From: an uncultured Agathobaculum sp.
GTDB lineage: Bacteria; Bacillota; Clostridia; Oscillospirales; Butyricicoccaceae
Reading direction: 5' to 3'
Assembly: GCA_944376955.1 (NCBI GenBank)
Contig: CALWEB010000105.1
Coordinates: forward strand, 1 to 23,970
DNA: 23,970 bases
The stretch's first letter is position 1, and each line of letters opens with the position of its first letter. Shown here in pieces: positions 1 through 8,300 of the stretch. Below the pieces are notes generated by a model that saw only the letters and a list, made by a program, of their open reading frames with translations, made no database searches and had not been told where the DNA came from. A program made the position numbers and the translations under genes.

Positions 1-30
1 CACAATCCATATCCCGGCTAGGCGCTTCAT
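1..30 (-). CDS. 5' end of an unidentified gene running off the window
   Basis: An ATG at position 30 on the minus strand is preceded by a strong Shine-Dalgarno (AAGGAGGGG, about five bases before the start). Only ten codons are visible, giving MKRLAGIWIV, a basic then hydrophobic start that could be a signal peptide or first membrane segment. It lies just after the terminator of the preceding gene, so it needs either read-through or a promoter inside the upstream gene. Nothing can be said about function. Confidence 0.6.
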   Translation of the reverse strand, partial: MKRLAGIWIV

Positions 31-45
31 GTTTCCCCTCCTTAT

Positions 46-72
46 GAAAAAGCGGACGGCCAAGCCGTCCGC
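46..72 (-). terminator. Rho-independent terminator after the TM-protein gene
   Basis: On the minus strand a perfect 9-bp GC-rich stem (GCGGACGGC / GCCGTCCGC, three-base loop, 52-72) is followed directly by TTTTTC. It begins 18 bases after the stop codon of the 260-residue membrane protein gene and probably ends the long ddl-to-TM-protein run. Confidence 0.85.
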
Positions 73-89
73 CTGCATCGCTATCCCAC

Positions 90-872
90 TTACATCAGCT
101 TTACAGTATAGTATACCGCTGTGATAAACAGATATGCCGCCGCAACACCCATTGCGATCAAAATGTGCGTGGGCGCAAACAGCACCGCCGCCACCAGCAC
201 TGCCATCAGCACCGGTGTGATCGTCAGCATCGTGTAAGCATTCCGGCTGAAATGCAAATCTTTCTTTTTCCCGTGGCGAATAATGATCCCGTTTTTGCCG
301 CGCAGCATCGCAACGCAGCCCAGCTGCACCACTGCCAGCACGACAGCTGCGCCCAGCACCGCATACGCAACCCAAACATAGTTCGAGCTGTCCAGCGCAC
401 GACGGACCAGCCACATCAACCCAAGCGCGACGCCTGTATCCAGCGCAATCAGGAAAAATTCCCGCGCATAGGAATGGTAAACCAGATAATAAACTGCCAA
501 AACCGGCAGGATGACATACAATCCCTTGATCGGCCCAGTGCCAAGGTACAGGATTGCAGCCATGGCCAGCACCAATATAACACTGGCAAGCAGTACATTG
601 CGTCCGCACAGGACATGGCGGGCTGCCTGCCGCTTGCCGGACACCTCACGCACCCGCAGAAAAGCGCCGCAGATCAGTCCCAAAACACCGATGCCCAGCA
701 AAATCTTCGTTACCAACATACCCGTCTGCCAGGTATCGAAATAATCCAGCAAACGCTGCAAGATCATCAAAACCAGCACGCCCAGCAGGCAGACACTGAA
801 CACCGTTAACACCTTATTGGTGGTATATTCTTCTTCACTGATTGGCTTTTTGCCCACATTGCTTTTAGCCAA
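90..872 (-). CDS. Multi-pass membrane protein of unknown function
   Basis: A 260-residue hydrophobic protein that I do not recognise. After a polar N-terminus of about 20 residues it shows roughly seven hydrophobic segments (about residues 22-40, 53-72, 93-110, 115-132, 138-156, 167-187 and 215-257). Between the last segments is a basic cytoplasmic-looking loop (RGKNGIIIRHGKKKDLHF). The start is a TTG at 872 preceded by AGAGGGAG with an eight-base spacer; no ATG lies near a Shine-Dalgarno. It starts 25 bases after the rsmE stop and is followed by a terminator, so it is the last gene of the run. No catalytic motif was seen. Confidence 0.8.
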   Translation of the reverse strand: MAKSNVGKKPISEEEYTTNKVLTVFSVCLLGVLVLMILQRLLDYFDTWQTGMLVTKILLGIGVLGLICGAFLRVREVSGKRQAARHVLCGRNVLLASVILVLAMAAILYLGTGPIKGLYVILPVLAVYYLVYHSYAREFFLIALDTGVALGLMWLVRRALDSSNYVWVAYAVLGAAVVLAVVQLGCVAMLRGKNGIIIRHGKKKDLHFSRNAYTMLTITPVLMAVLVAAVLFAPTHILIAMGVAAAYLFITAVYYTVKLM

Positions 873-897
873 TGCCTACACTCCCTCTTTTTTATTC

Positions 898-1632
898 TTA
901 CATGTTGCCGCCGGCATACAGCAGCGCGGCCAGCGCCGCAATCGGCGCCGTTTCGCACCGCAGGATGCGCGTGCCGAGTGATACGCTTGTCAGACCCGCT
1001 TGAACCGCCTGCCCAGCCTCTTCCGGCGTAAAACCGCCTTCCGGGCCGATCAGCAGCGAAACCGTCTCGCCTACACCGGCTGACAGCGCATCGCGCAAGC
1101 CGGTTTGCCGTTCATTTTCATAAAAAAACAGTGCGGTTTTGCTCTGTGCAGCCTGTACGACCGCCTGCTCCAGCGGAATGACCGCCCCAACCGTCGGCAG
1201 ATACCCTCTGCCGCACTGTTTGGCCGCCTCCACCGCGATTTTCTGCCAACGCTCTACCTTTTTCTCGGTCTTGTCCGGCCGGGAAACACAATTCTTGGAC
1301 AAGTACGGCACAATTTCGCGCACCCCTAGTTTGACCGCCTTCTGCACGATCACATCCATCTTATCGCCTTTCGGCAACGCCATAAACAGCGTCAGCCGCT
1401 GCCGCGGCTCGGTGCCGGCCGGATGGCTGTCCTGCACGCGGCAGGCCACTGCATCTTTTTCGACCGATTCAATCGTGCAATCATAATCCGTGCCTTGTCC
1501 GTCACACAGGGTCACGGCCTCGCCCGGACGCAGCCGCAGCACCCGTCCCGCGTGATGTGCGTTCTCACCGTGCAGCGTCAGCAAACCGTTTTCCGGTTGC
1601 CCGTCCACAAAGAATCTCGGCATAACAATCAA
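898..1632 (-). CDS. rsmE: 16S rRNA (uracil-1498-N3)-methyltransferase RsmE
   Basis: SPOUT-class methyltransferase that uses S-adenosylmethionine to methylate N3 of U1498 in 16S rRNA. The N-terminus has the family's PRFFVDG start of the PUA-like RNA-binding domain. The C-terminal knot carries LLIGPEGGF (about residues 193-201) and the signature LGTRILRCETAPIAAL near the end. At 244 residues it is normal length. The start is ambiguous: TTG at 1632 has AGGA eight bases upstream, whereas ATG at 1623 begins exactly at the conserved MPRFFVDG but lies far from the Shine-Dalgarno. It follows prmA by 57 bases, a common pairing in Firmicutes, so the two ribosome-modifying enzymes are probably co-transcribed. 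Confidence 0.95.
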   Translation of the reverse strand: MIVMPRFFVDGQPENGLLTLHGENAHHAGRVLRLRPGEAVTLCDGQGTDYDCTIESVEKDAVACRVQDSHPAGTEPRQRLTLFMALPKGDKMDVIVQKAVKLGVREIVPYLSKNCVSRPDKTEKKVERWQKIAVEAAKQCGRGYLPTVGAVIPLEQAVVQAAQSKTALFFYENERQTGLRDALSAGVGETVSLLIGPEGGFTPEEAGQAVQAGLTSVSLGTRILRCETAPIAALAALLYAGGNM

Positions 1633-1689
1633 ATAACCTTTCCTATTCTATCAAAAAAAACACACTTTGGCAAGTGAACATTCCGTGAA

Positions 1690-2652
1690 TTACATTTTTG
1701 CGGTAAAAGCGCTCCAATCATCGCTGTGTTCCTGCGACAAAACCGTAAACCCGTTTTGTTCCAGCGCCGCACGCACTTCATCTGCGCGCTCATTGAGGAT
1801 ACCCGAGCAAATCAGCCGTCCGCCCGGCACTAGCTTGTCCGCAAACATCGGCGCCATCCCGATGATGACATCCGCCACGATGTTCGCCACAATGATATCA
1901 TAGCCCGTGCCGATTTCCTCCGCCAGCGCCGGATCGCGCAGCGCGTCGCCGCACAGTCCCCGGCCGATCCGCACATGGTTTTTCTCTGCGTTTTCCTGCG
2001 CGGTTTTTAGGCAGTTTTCGTCAATATCCACCACGGTTTTGACATCCGCGCCCAGCATTGCCGCTGCAATCGCCAGAATGCCCGAACCGGTACCCATATC
2101 CAGCAGGGTGTCTCCCGGCTGCACCAGTTTTTCCAGTGCCGCCATGCAAAGCTGGGTGGTATCGTGGCTGCCCGTGCCAAAGGAGGAAGCTGGATCAATT
2201 TCGAGGATTTTTCTCCCCTGTGCATCGTCCACCGTCTCCCAAGAAGGCTTGATCATAAAGGTATCACCCACTGGGAACGGCTTGAAATACTGCTTCCAGC
2301 CCCACTCCCAATCCTCCTGACGGGTCAGGGCGGTTTCGGTACACAGACGGCCCCAAGCATGTTCACTGTCACGCGCCTTGAGGTTTTCGAGTGCCGCACA
2401 GATTGCGGCGTATTGCTTTGCGCCGTCCTCATCATCCGACAGGTAGATCTTCAGGCAAGTCTCCTGCGCGCGCTTTTCCCGCACCAAATCCGCATCGACA
2501 TAATCCCAATAGATCTCGGTATCCTGCAAAAACTCTTCAAAATCTGCGGCGTCCTCCAGCACATAGCCTTGTACGCCGTTATCCTCCAGAAGTGCCTCAA
2601 CCGGGCCGATCCCGGCTGTCGTCGTATAAATTGTGACCTCTTTCCAGTCCAT
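1690..2652 (-). CDS. prmA: Ribosomal protein L11 methyltransferase PrmA
   Basis: Class I S-adenosylmethionine-dependent methyltransferase that trimethylates ribosomal protein L11. The N-terminal substrate-binding domain (about residues 1-110) starts WKEVTIYTTTAGIGPVEALL. It is followed by the PrmA-specific block FGTGSHDTTQLCMAAL, the SAM-binding loop LLDMGTGSGILAIAAAMLGA and the catalytic-region motif VANIVADVI. At 320 residues it is the usual length. The start ATG at 2652 has GGAGGG five bases upstream. It sits between the homocysteine-methyltransferase-like gene and rsmE on the same strand. Confidence 0.96.
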   Translation of the reverse strand: MDWKEVTIYTTTAGIGPVEALLEDNGVQGYVLEDAADFEEFLQDTEIYWDYVDADLVREKRAQETCLKIYLSDDEDGAKQYAAICAALENLKARDSEHAWGRLCTETALTRQEDWEWGWKQYFKPFPVGDTFMIKPSWETVDDAQGRKILEIDPASSFGTGSHDTTQLCMAALEKLVQPGDTLLDMGTGSGILAIAAAMLGADVKTVVDIDENCLKTAQENAEKNHVRIGRGLCGDALRDPALAEEIGTGYDIIVANIVADVIIGMAPMFADKLVPGGRLICSGILNERADEVRAALEQNGFTVLSQEHSDDWSAFTAKM

Positions 2653-2713
2653 TTGGTCCCTCCACGCGTGATGTCGCGCCGCATCGCAGCGCCCTGACCA
2701 TCCGGCCCAACTA

Positions 2714-3754
2714 TTATAAACGGATCAGGCCGTATTTTTGTTCCAGATAATGCACGACCTCTTCCGGCTGCTCCCAAGTGCCGTCATACAGCGCAAGGCC
2801 GGGATAGACCCGCAGACCCTGCTCGAGCAATTCCGCCGACTCTGCGCACAGGCACAGCGGCCGTGAAATCATATACCAGTATTCCTCCAGCGCGATCACA
2901 TCATCCTCGGTTTCCAGCACCAGCTTGAGCGCACCGGCATCGTCCTCCGCTGCAATGAGCGCTTCCTCCAGACGCGGTCCGCATTCAATCTCATCCGAAA
3001 TATCAATCGTCGGGTCGATAAAATGCGCGTTTTTCCCGTCTGGCGCAAGGATAAAGTCATCGTGGTCGCGCTCGACCACCGCACCGCCCGTATGGCCGTC
3101 AATCGCCTGCAGCAGACGCGCCGTATCATCGTGCTCGGCTGGCAGGAAGATTTCCGTATTGTACAGGGTGGTTTGCGCGCGCAGCCACGCCGAATGTACG
3201 CATACGCCCAGCGACAAGCGGGCATAGGGTGCCGTCATATCAAGCGCTTCGGTGATCGACTGCGGGTCATGCGCCGTCAGGATGACCGTGGTCACGCCGA
3301 TGCGCTGCAACACGCCCACCGCCGCGCGCACATCCGTGCCGTCCGACAAGCGGCCTTCATCATCCTCAATCAGCAATTCCGCAATCACCGTGCGGCCGCA
3401 TAGGTCGCCCAGCGCCAGCACCGCTGCACGCAGCGCCGCAAACGTCTGCGCGCCGCGCAAACAGTAAAACGCAGCATCATCGTGCAGCAGCGGCCGGAAG
3501 GTGTGCTTGCACAGCCGTATGTACTGCATCGTGAGCGGCCGTTCGCATTCCTCCGCATCCGGGACCGGCGGGCAATCCAGCACTAAGCCGACCGGCATGG
3601 GGGCAAGGCTTTGCGTCCACGCCGCGCACGTCTCCCCGTCCGGCGCAATCGCCCCAGCGAACCGCTCCGGATGCTCCCGGCAAAGCGGCAGCGCTGCCGG
3701 GTCGGTCAGCAGGATTTGTGGTTTGTGTTCCATCGGGCATAACGGAATATCCAA
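2714..3754 (-). CDS. Divergent homocysteine S-methyltransferase-like protein lacking zinc cysteines
   Basis: This 346-residue protein aligns by eye with the homocysteine-methyltransferase and start of the pterin-binding region of clostridial MetH-like proteins. Residues about 98-160 follow the family pattern (ALRAAVLAL, then GRLSDGTDVRAAVGVLQRIG, then the end of a beta strand). Residues 297-346 resemble the pterin-domain pattern 'P-IDS-----EAALR-YPGK-L-N' through RPLCLCAESAELLEQGLRVY and YGLIRL. The zinc-binding cysteines are absent: the usual G-I-N-C is ILTA (Ala161) and the usual GGCCGT is GGAVVE (Ala225, Val226). The usual N-terminal DGAMGT motif is also missing. TTG at 3754 is chosen because AAGGAAG lies seven bases upstream; ATG at 3733 has no Shine-Dalgarno. 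It starts 34 bases after the S41 protease stop. Homology is fairly secure; methyltransferase activity is unlikely. Confidence 0.65.
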   Translation of the reverse strand: MDIPLCPMEHKPQILLTDPAALPLCREHPERFAGAIAPDGETCAAWTQSLAPMPVGLVLDCPPVPDAEECERPLTMQYIRLCKHTFRPLLHDDAAFYCLRGAQTFAALRAAVLALGDLCGRTVIAELLIEDDEGRLSDGTDVRAAVGVLQRIGVTTVILTAHDPQSITEALDMTAPYARLSLGVCVHSAWLRAQTTLYNTEIFLPAEHDDTARLLQAIDGHTGGAVVERDHDDFILAPDGKNAHFIDPTIDISDEIECGPRLEEALIAAEDDAGALKLVLETEDDVIALEEYWYMISRPLCLCAESAELLEQGLRVYPGLALYDGTWEQPEEVVHYLEQKYGLIRL

Positions 3755-3788
3755 TTTCGTTCTTCCTTCCAAGACGGATACCGGTAAA

Positions 3789-5273
3789 TTAGTTTTTCTT
3801 CCAGCTGCCATCCGGCAGCGCAGTATATTGCTGCGGCTCTGCTGCCGCCTGCTTGCAAAGTTCCAAGGCGGTGAGCATCTGCTCATCCACCTGATAGGTC
3901 TGCCCGTCCAGCGCCTGCATGGCCGCGTCGAGCGCTTGCAGTATCTCGGATGACGCGTACAACTGCGGCGCCATCTCGTAGTTTGCCTGGAACGACTGGA
4001 CGGCATCCATCACCTTGCCGTCAAAGATACGCGTCGGCTCCTGCAGCAATCCAAGCGCCGCCAGCCGTTCGGTCATGGCGTAAACATTGTCCGACTGCGT
4101 GCCAAAACGCAGCGCCACAGACGTATCGAGCGGTGTCAGATCGGCCACGCTGACCGACACTTCCCGGTTCGGCACCACCAAGTCAGGGGTCAGGCCCACG
4201 CCCTCGTAGCAGCCTTGCTTGGGCAGTTCGAGCTGCAGCGTGGTGATCACCAGCTTATCACCGTTGGCCAGATCAATATGGTACTGACCCTGTCCCTTGC
4301 CGTAGGTCTGCTCCCCAATTAACGTGGCCGTGCCGGTGTCCTGCAAGCTGCCGGCCAGCAATTCCGCCGCCGAAGCCGTGTCTCCATCCACCAACACCAC
4401 GATTTTATTCAAGGGAAGTCCGATGCCGGTCGAGATGGTCTGCTGCAAGCCGCCCATATCTTCGCGCCAATGGACACCGGCAAGGTAAACCCCTTCCTCC
4501 GGTGTCATGGCATTGGCCATTTGGAGTGCCACATCAATTACGCCGCCGCCATTGCCCCGCAGGTCGAGGATGACTGCACGCGTGCCCTTCTCATCCAGCC
4601 CTTCCCAGATTTCTGAAAAGGCTGTCCAGTCTCGTTCCGACCCCATTGCGCTGATCTTGATGTACTCCACACCATCCGCCATGGTCTGGCCGGATACATA
4701 AACCTGATTGATCTGCCGCCGCACACAGGTGACGGTTAAATCCTGATCCTGCCGCCGCACGGTAACGGACACACTGGTATTCTCTTGCCCGCGCAATAAT
4801 TCAGCCACTTCCGTGCTGGTCATCTTGGTGGCGTCCTTCCCGTCCACCGCGAGGATCAGATCGCCCACCTGCAGGCCGGCATCCTCCGCCGCAGAATAAC
4901 GCATGACTTCACCGATCGTCACACCTTCAGACGACTGCTCCAGACCCACGCCGACGCCGACAAAGCCCTCCAGCGTGGAAAAGCCCTGCGAATATTCTTC
5001 GCTCGACAGATACATGGAGTGGGTATCCAGCAGGGAAAGGATGTCGTTGATGACCGTATACAACTCCTCCGGATGCTCCTGCAAATACTTGTTGATGTAG
5101 TTTTGCAGCACATACGGGTTATTTTCCGCCTTCAGGCCGAAGTGGTCGATCATCTCCCACACGCCGTCAAACCACGTTTCGTTTTTGCCATCCAGTGTGA
5201 TCGCGCCTGCCGGCACCGTCAGCGTTGCCGCAGCCAGCGCCAGAGCAACCAGTTTTTTTGCAATTTTTTTCAT
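3789..5273 (-). CDS. S41 family C-terminal processing peptidase with PDZ and peptidoglycan-binding-like domain
   Basis: CtpA-type serine protease acting outside the membrane. A signal peptide spans residues 1-24 (KKIAKK, hydrophobic core, PAGA). A helical region is followed by a PDZ domain at about 103-182 and the S41 core at about 190-370. The catalytic serine is Ser301 in GDTASAAE and the general base is Lys326 in TYGKGQG; the family motif LDLRGNGGG is at 237-244. Residues about 395-455 (AMTERLAALGLL...VMDAVQSFQ) resemble a PG_binding_1 domain, as in Bacillus CtpB-like proteins. All key residues are present. The ATG at 5273 has GGGAG upstream. It lies 45 bases after argS and before the methyltransferase-like gene, and probably degrades or matures envelope proteins. 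Confidence 0.93.
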   Translation of the reverse strand: MKKIAKKLVALALAAATLTVPAGAITLDGKNETWFDGVWEMIDHFGLKAENNPYVLQNYINKYLQEHPEELYTVINDILSLLDTHSMYLSSEEYSQGFSTLEGFVGVGVGLEQSSEGVTIGEVMRYSAAEDAGLQVGDLILAVDGKDATKMTSTEVAELLRGQENTSVSVTVRRQDQDLTVTCVRRQINQVYVSGQTMADGVEYIKISAMGSERDWTAFSEIWEGLDEKGTRAVILDLRGNGGGVIDVALQMANAMTPEEGVYLAGVHWREDMGGLQQTISTGIGLPLNKIVVLVDGDTASAAELLAGSLQDTGTATLIGEQTYGKGQGQYHIDLANGDKLVITTLQLELPKQGCYEGVGLTPDLVVPNREVSVSVADLTPLDTSVALRFGTQSDNVYAMTERLAALGLLQEPTRIFDGKVMDAVQSFQANYEMAPQLYASSEILQALDAAMQALDGQTYQVDEQMLTALELCKQAAAEPQQYTALPDGSWKKN

Positions 5274-5318
5274 TGATTTTCTCCCTTTTGAGAGGAATGC
5301 ACCGTGATCTTCTTTTTA

Positions 5319-7016
5319 TTACATACTCTCCGGCGCGTCCACACCGATCAGGCCAAGCGCGTTGGCGATGGTCTGGCGTGCGGCAAGGCACAGCGTCAGG
5401 CGCGCCGCGCACAACTTTTCATCGTCGCATTTGATGCGGCAGGCGTTGTAGAAATGGTGGAACTGCTGCGCAAGTGCCACCGCGTATTTATTCAGGCGCG
5501 ACGGGTCGCGGCTGACGGCTGCCTGCACAATCTCCTCTGGGAACTGCGCGATCATCTTGATGAGTTGGCGCTCATCCGCACCGGTCAGCACCGACAAGTC
5601 GGTTTGCGCCGGGTCCGGCATGGGAACACCGCCCTCGGTGCAGTTCTTGATGACCGAGCAGATGCGTGCGTGCGCGTATTGTACATAATACAGCGGGTTG
5701 TCCGAATCCTGCTTAACTGCAAGGTCGAGATCAAACTCCATCTGGGTCTCCGCCGCGCGCGAGTTAAAGAAGAACCGCGCCGCATCGACCGGGATTTCAT
5801 CCAGCAGGTCGGTCAGCGTCAGGCTCTTGCCCGTGCGCTTGGACATGCGGACGACCTCGCCGCCCTGCATCATGCGCACCAGCTGCATGAGCACAATCTC
5901 GAGGCGGTGCGAACCGTCGAGGCCCAACGCATCGAGCGCACACTGCAAGCGCTTGACATGGCCGTGGTGATCCGCGCCCCAGATGTTGATCACGCGGTCA
6001 AAGCCGCGTTTTTCAAACTTATTCCGGTGGTAGGCAATATCCGCCGCAAAGTAGGTGTAGAAACCGTTGGCGCGGCGCAGCACATCATCCTTATCGCAGC
6101 CGAAATCGGTCGAACGCAACCAGAGCGCGCCATCCTCAGTTTCATAGGTTGCGCCCTTCTCGGTCAGCAAATCCATGGTTTCTTTGACATAGCCGCTCTT
6201 GTGCAGCTCGCTCTCGCGGAACCAGACGTCATAGTTGATCTTGTAGCGCTTGAGGTCGCGCTCCATGCGCGCAATATTGGTCGGCAGGCCGTAGCTCTCG
6301 ATGATGGCAAAGCGCTCTTCCGGCGTTTTGTCCATCAGGCTGTCGCCGTACTGCTCCACCAAATCGTGTGCGAGCGCCTTGATGTCGTCGCCCTGATACC
6401 ACGAGGGGTCAAACTCGATCGCGTCCTCCCCGCGGATCTCCTGAATATAGCGTCCTTCGACCGAATGGGCAAACTTATCGACCTGATTGCCTGCATCGTT
6501 GATATAGAACTCGCGCGTCACGTCGTTGCCCGACCAGTCCAGCACGGACGACAGGCAGTCACCCAGTACGCCGCCGCGTGCGTTGCCCATGTGCATCGGG
6601 CCGGTGGGATTGGCAGAGACAAACTCGACCATCACCTTTTCCGGCGTTTTGGTCTGGCTGCGGCCGTAATCCTTGCCCATGTCGAACACGCCGCGCACGG
6701 CCTTTTCATACCAGTTCTGGCCGAGCGTAAAATTCATAAAGCCCGGGCCTGCAATCTCCACCGTATCAAAGCAGCTATCCGCCAGATCGAGGTTATCCAC
6801 AATCGCCTCCGCGATCTTACGGGGCGCCATACGCAGAGGCTTGGCGCACTGCATGGCAAAGGTGGACGCCCAGTCGCCGTTGGAAGCATCCTTCGGGGTT
6901 TCCACTGCAACGGGCGGGATATCGCCCTCGGGCAGCACGCCTGCCGCCACTGCCTTATGGTAAGCTGCCTCGACCACGCGGGTCGCCTCGGCACGCGCAA
7001 ATTCATATGCGTTCAT
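5319..7016 (-). CDS. argS: Arginyl-tRNA synthetase
   Basis: Class I aminoacyl-tRNA synthetase charging tRNA-Arg. The N-terminal Add-1 domain is followed by the HIGH-type motif within VEFVSANPTGPMHMGNARGG, the KMSKS-type motif in GEVVRMSKRTGKSLTLTD, and the ArgS block VDAARFFFNSRAAETQMEFDLDLA. The C-terminal DALR anticodon-binding domain includes FHHFYNACRI and ends LTLCLAARQTIANALGLIGVDAPESM. At 565 residues it is full length. The ATG at 7016 has GGAGAG upstream. It lies 24 bases after ywiB, the arrangement known in Bacillus subtilis, and is essential, so this run must be expressed. Confidence 0.98.
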   Translation of the reverse strand: MNAYEFARAEATRVVEAAYHKAVAAGVLPEGDIPPVAVETPKDASNGDWASTFAMQCAKPLRMAPRKIAEAIVDNLDLADSCFDTVEIAGPGFMNFTLGQNWYEKAVRGVFDMGKDYGRSQTKTPEKVMVEFVSANPTGPMHMGNARGGVLGDCLSSVLDWSGNDVTREFYINDAGNQVDKFAHSVEGRYIQEIRGEDAIEFDPSWYQGDDIKALAHDLVEQYGDSLMDKTPEERFAIIESYGLPTNIARMERDLKRYKINYDVWFRESELHKSGYVKETMDLLTEKGATYETEDGALWLRSTDFGCDKDDVLRRANGFYTYFAADIAYHRNKFEKRGFDRVINIWGADHHGHVKRLQCALDALGLDGSHRLEIVLMQLVRMMQGGEVVRMSKRTGKSLTLTDLLDEIPVDAARFFFNSRAAETQMEFDLDLAVKQDSDNPLYYVQYAHARICSVIKNCTEGGVPMPDPAQTDLSVLTGADERQLIKMIAQFPEEIVQAAVSRDPSRLNKYAVALAQQFHHFYNACRIKCDDEKLCAARLTLCLAARQTIANALGLIGVDAPESM

Positions 7017-7040
7017 CTGTTCACTCTCCGTTTATTTTTC

Positions 7041-7478
7041 TCAAACCTGTGACGGCTGGGTGGATACCACCATTTCAAAATGGTGTTCGCCCATCAGCGA
7101 ATGATCCACTTCCACCGTATAATCAATCACCAGTTCGCCGCCGTTTTCCCCCACGGTGTTACGCACACGCGAAGTGTGGGTGGAAACCGTCATTTCCGCG
7201 CCGATCGGTGTCTGATACAATCCGACATGCCGCTCATCCTCGGCAAACAGCATGTGCGAAGGGTATGTGCCCGTGCGGATGAGCGCAACCGTTTTGCCGT
7301 CCAGCTTGACCGTGGTTTTGGTGCCTTCCAGTCCGGTCAGCTCACTCTCCTCATAGGCGATGTAGTATTTCCCGCCGCGCTCATACAGCGTCGCTGCGGT
7401 TACCAAGTCGATCCGCTCCTCATCGCAGTCAGCAAACTGCTGTTTGGAGGAAATCGACAGCCAAACATCCTTTTTCAT
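7041..7478 (-). CDS. DUF1934 (YwiB-like) beta-barrel protein
   Basis: A 145-residue soluble protein of the DUF1934 family, related in structure to the lipocalin-like fold. Features visible are alternating beta-strand patterns, the block GKYYIAYEESELTGLEGTKTTVKL near residues 36-57, a central RTGTYPSHMLFAEDERHVGLYQTPIG and a C-terminal ELVIDYTVEVDHSLMGEHHFEM. The family is repeatedly found directly upstream of argS, as here. Its biochemical role is not established. The ATG at 7478 has GGAG seven bases upstream. It starts 24 bases after murI. Confidence 0.9.
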   Translation of the reverse strand: MKKDVWLSISSKQQFADCDEERIDLVTAATLYERGGKYYIAYEESELTGLEGTKTTVKLDGKTVALIRTGTYPSHMLFAEDERHVGLYQTPIGAEMTVSTHTSRVRNTVGENGGELVIDYTVEVDHSLMGEHHFEMVVSTQPSQV

Positions 7479-7502
7479 TTTCGTTCTCCGTCCGTGCCTG
7501 TG

Positions 7503-8300
7503 TCAATAGCTTGAAATATCCACCAGCCCTGCGCCCACGTCGATCTGTTCCTGCAAAAACAGGCCGGCCAGCTGGTCAAACCCGTCCGGATCGTCCGAGA
7601 CGAAATACCGGGTTTCCCCTTGTCCGCCCGCAGGGTCAAACTGGGTCGAGGCAAGGTTCGCCGCCTCCGCACCTGAGTCAATCAGCGTCACATCCGGGCC
7701 CATAAAGTCCCCAATGACGCCTTCCAGCAGCGGATAATGCGTGCAACCCAGAATCAGCGTGTCCACGCCCGCCTCTTTGAGCGGCGTGAGATACTCCGCC
7801 ACCACGGTTTCAATGACCACATCCCCGCGCTGCACACGGCCGTTTTCGACCAGCGGCACAAACAGCGGACAGGGCTGGGTATACAGCGTCAGGCTGCCAT
7901 CCGCATGGTGCAGGTAGCGCTCGTACGCGCCCGACCGCACGGTGGCGGCCGTGCCGATCACGCCGACCTTGCCGTTCTGCGTCATCGTCATCGCACGGCG
8001 GCAGGCCGGCTCAACTGTGCCGATGATGGGGATGTCGTTCTCATGGCTGAGCAGGTCGAGCGCGACCGACGACACCGTATTGCACGCGATGATGATCGCC
8101 TTGAGGTCGAACTGCCGCAGAAATGCAACGTCCTGCCTTGCATATTTAATGATGGTATCCCGTCCGCGCGTACCATACGGCACGCGGCCGGTATCCCCGA
8201 AATAGATGATGTTTTCCTGCGGCATCAGCGCGTGCAGCCGTCGCACAGCCGTCAACCCGCCCAGACCGGAATCGAATACGCCGATTGCACGGTTATCCAT
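7503..8300 (-). CDS. murI: Glutamate racemase
   Basis: Interconverts L- and D-glutamate in the cytoplasm, supplying D-Glu for peptidoglycan stem peptides. The N-terminal motif IGVFDSGLGGLTAVRRL is typical. The two catalytic cysteines are present in IIACNTVSS (about residue 73) and LILGCTHYPLLEG (about residue 184). Length, 265 residues, is normal. The start ATG at 8300 overlaps the end of ddl by eight bases, so translation is probably coupled. The pairing of D-Ala ligase and Glu racemase gives two consecutive cell-wall precursor enzymes. Confidence 0.97.
   Translation of the reverse strand: MDNRAIGVFDSGLGGLTAVRRLHALMPQENIIYFGDTGRVPYGTRGRDTIIKYARQDVAFLRQFDLKAIIIACNTVSSVALDLLSHENDIPIIGTVEPACRRAMTMTQNGKVGVIGTAATVRSGAYERYLHHADGSLTLYTQPCPLFVPLVENGRVQRGDVVIETVVAEYLTPLKEAGVDTLILGCTHYPLLEGVIGDFMGPDVTLIDSGAEAANLASTQFDPAGGQGETRYFVSDDPDGFDQLAGLFLQEQIDVGAGLVDISSY

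Noticed and set aside
3755..4006. Longer N-terminus for the homocysteine-methyltransferase-like protein
   Set aside because: The extra residues overlap the end of the S41 protease in another frame and are Arg/Ser-rich with no family similarity; the TTG at 3754 has the SD.
5304..7052. A 582-codon open frame on the plus strand opposite argS
   Set aside because: It is the antisense shadow of a full-length arginyl-tRNA synthetase, has no ribosome-binding site and reads as low-complexity His/Ala/Arg-rich sequence typical of GC-rich antisense frames.
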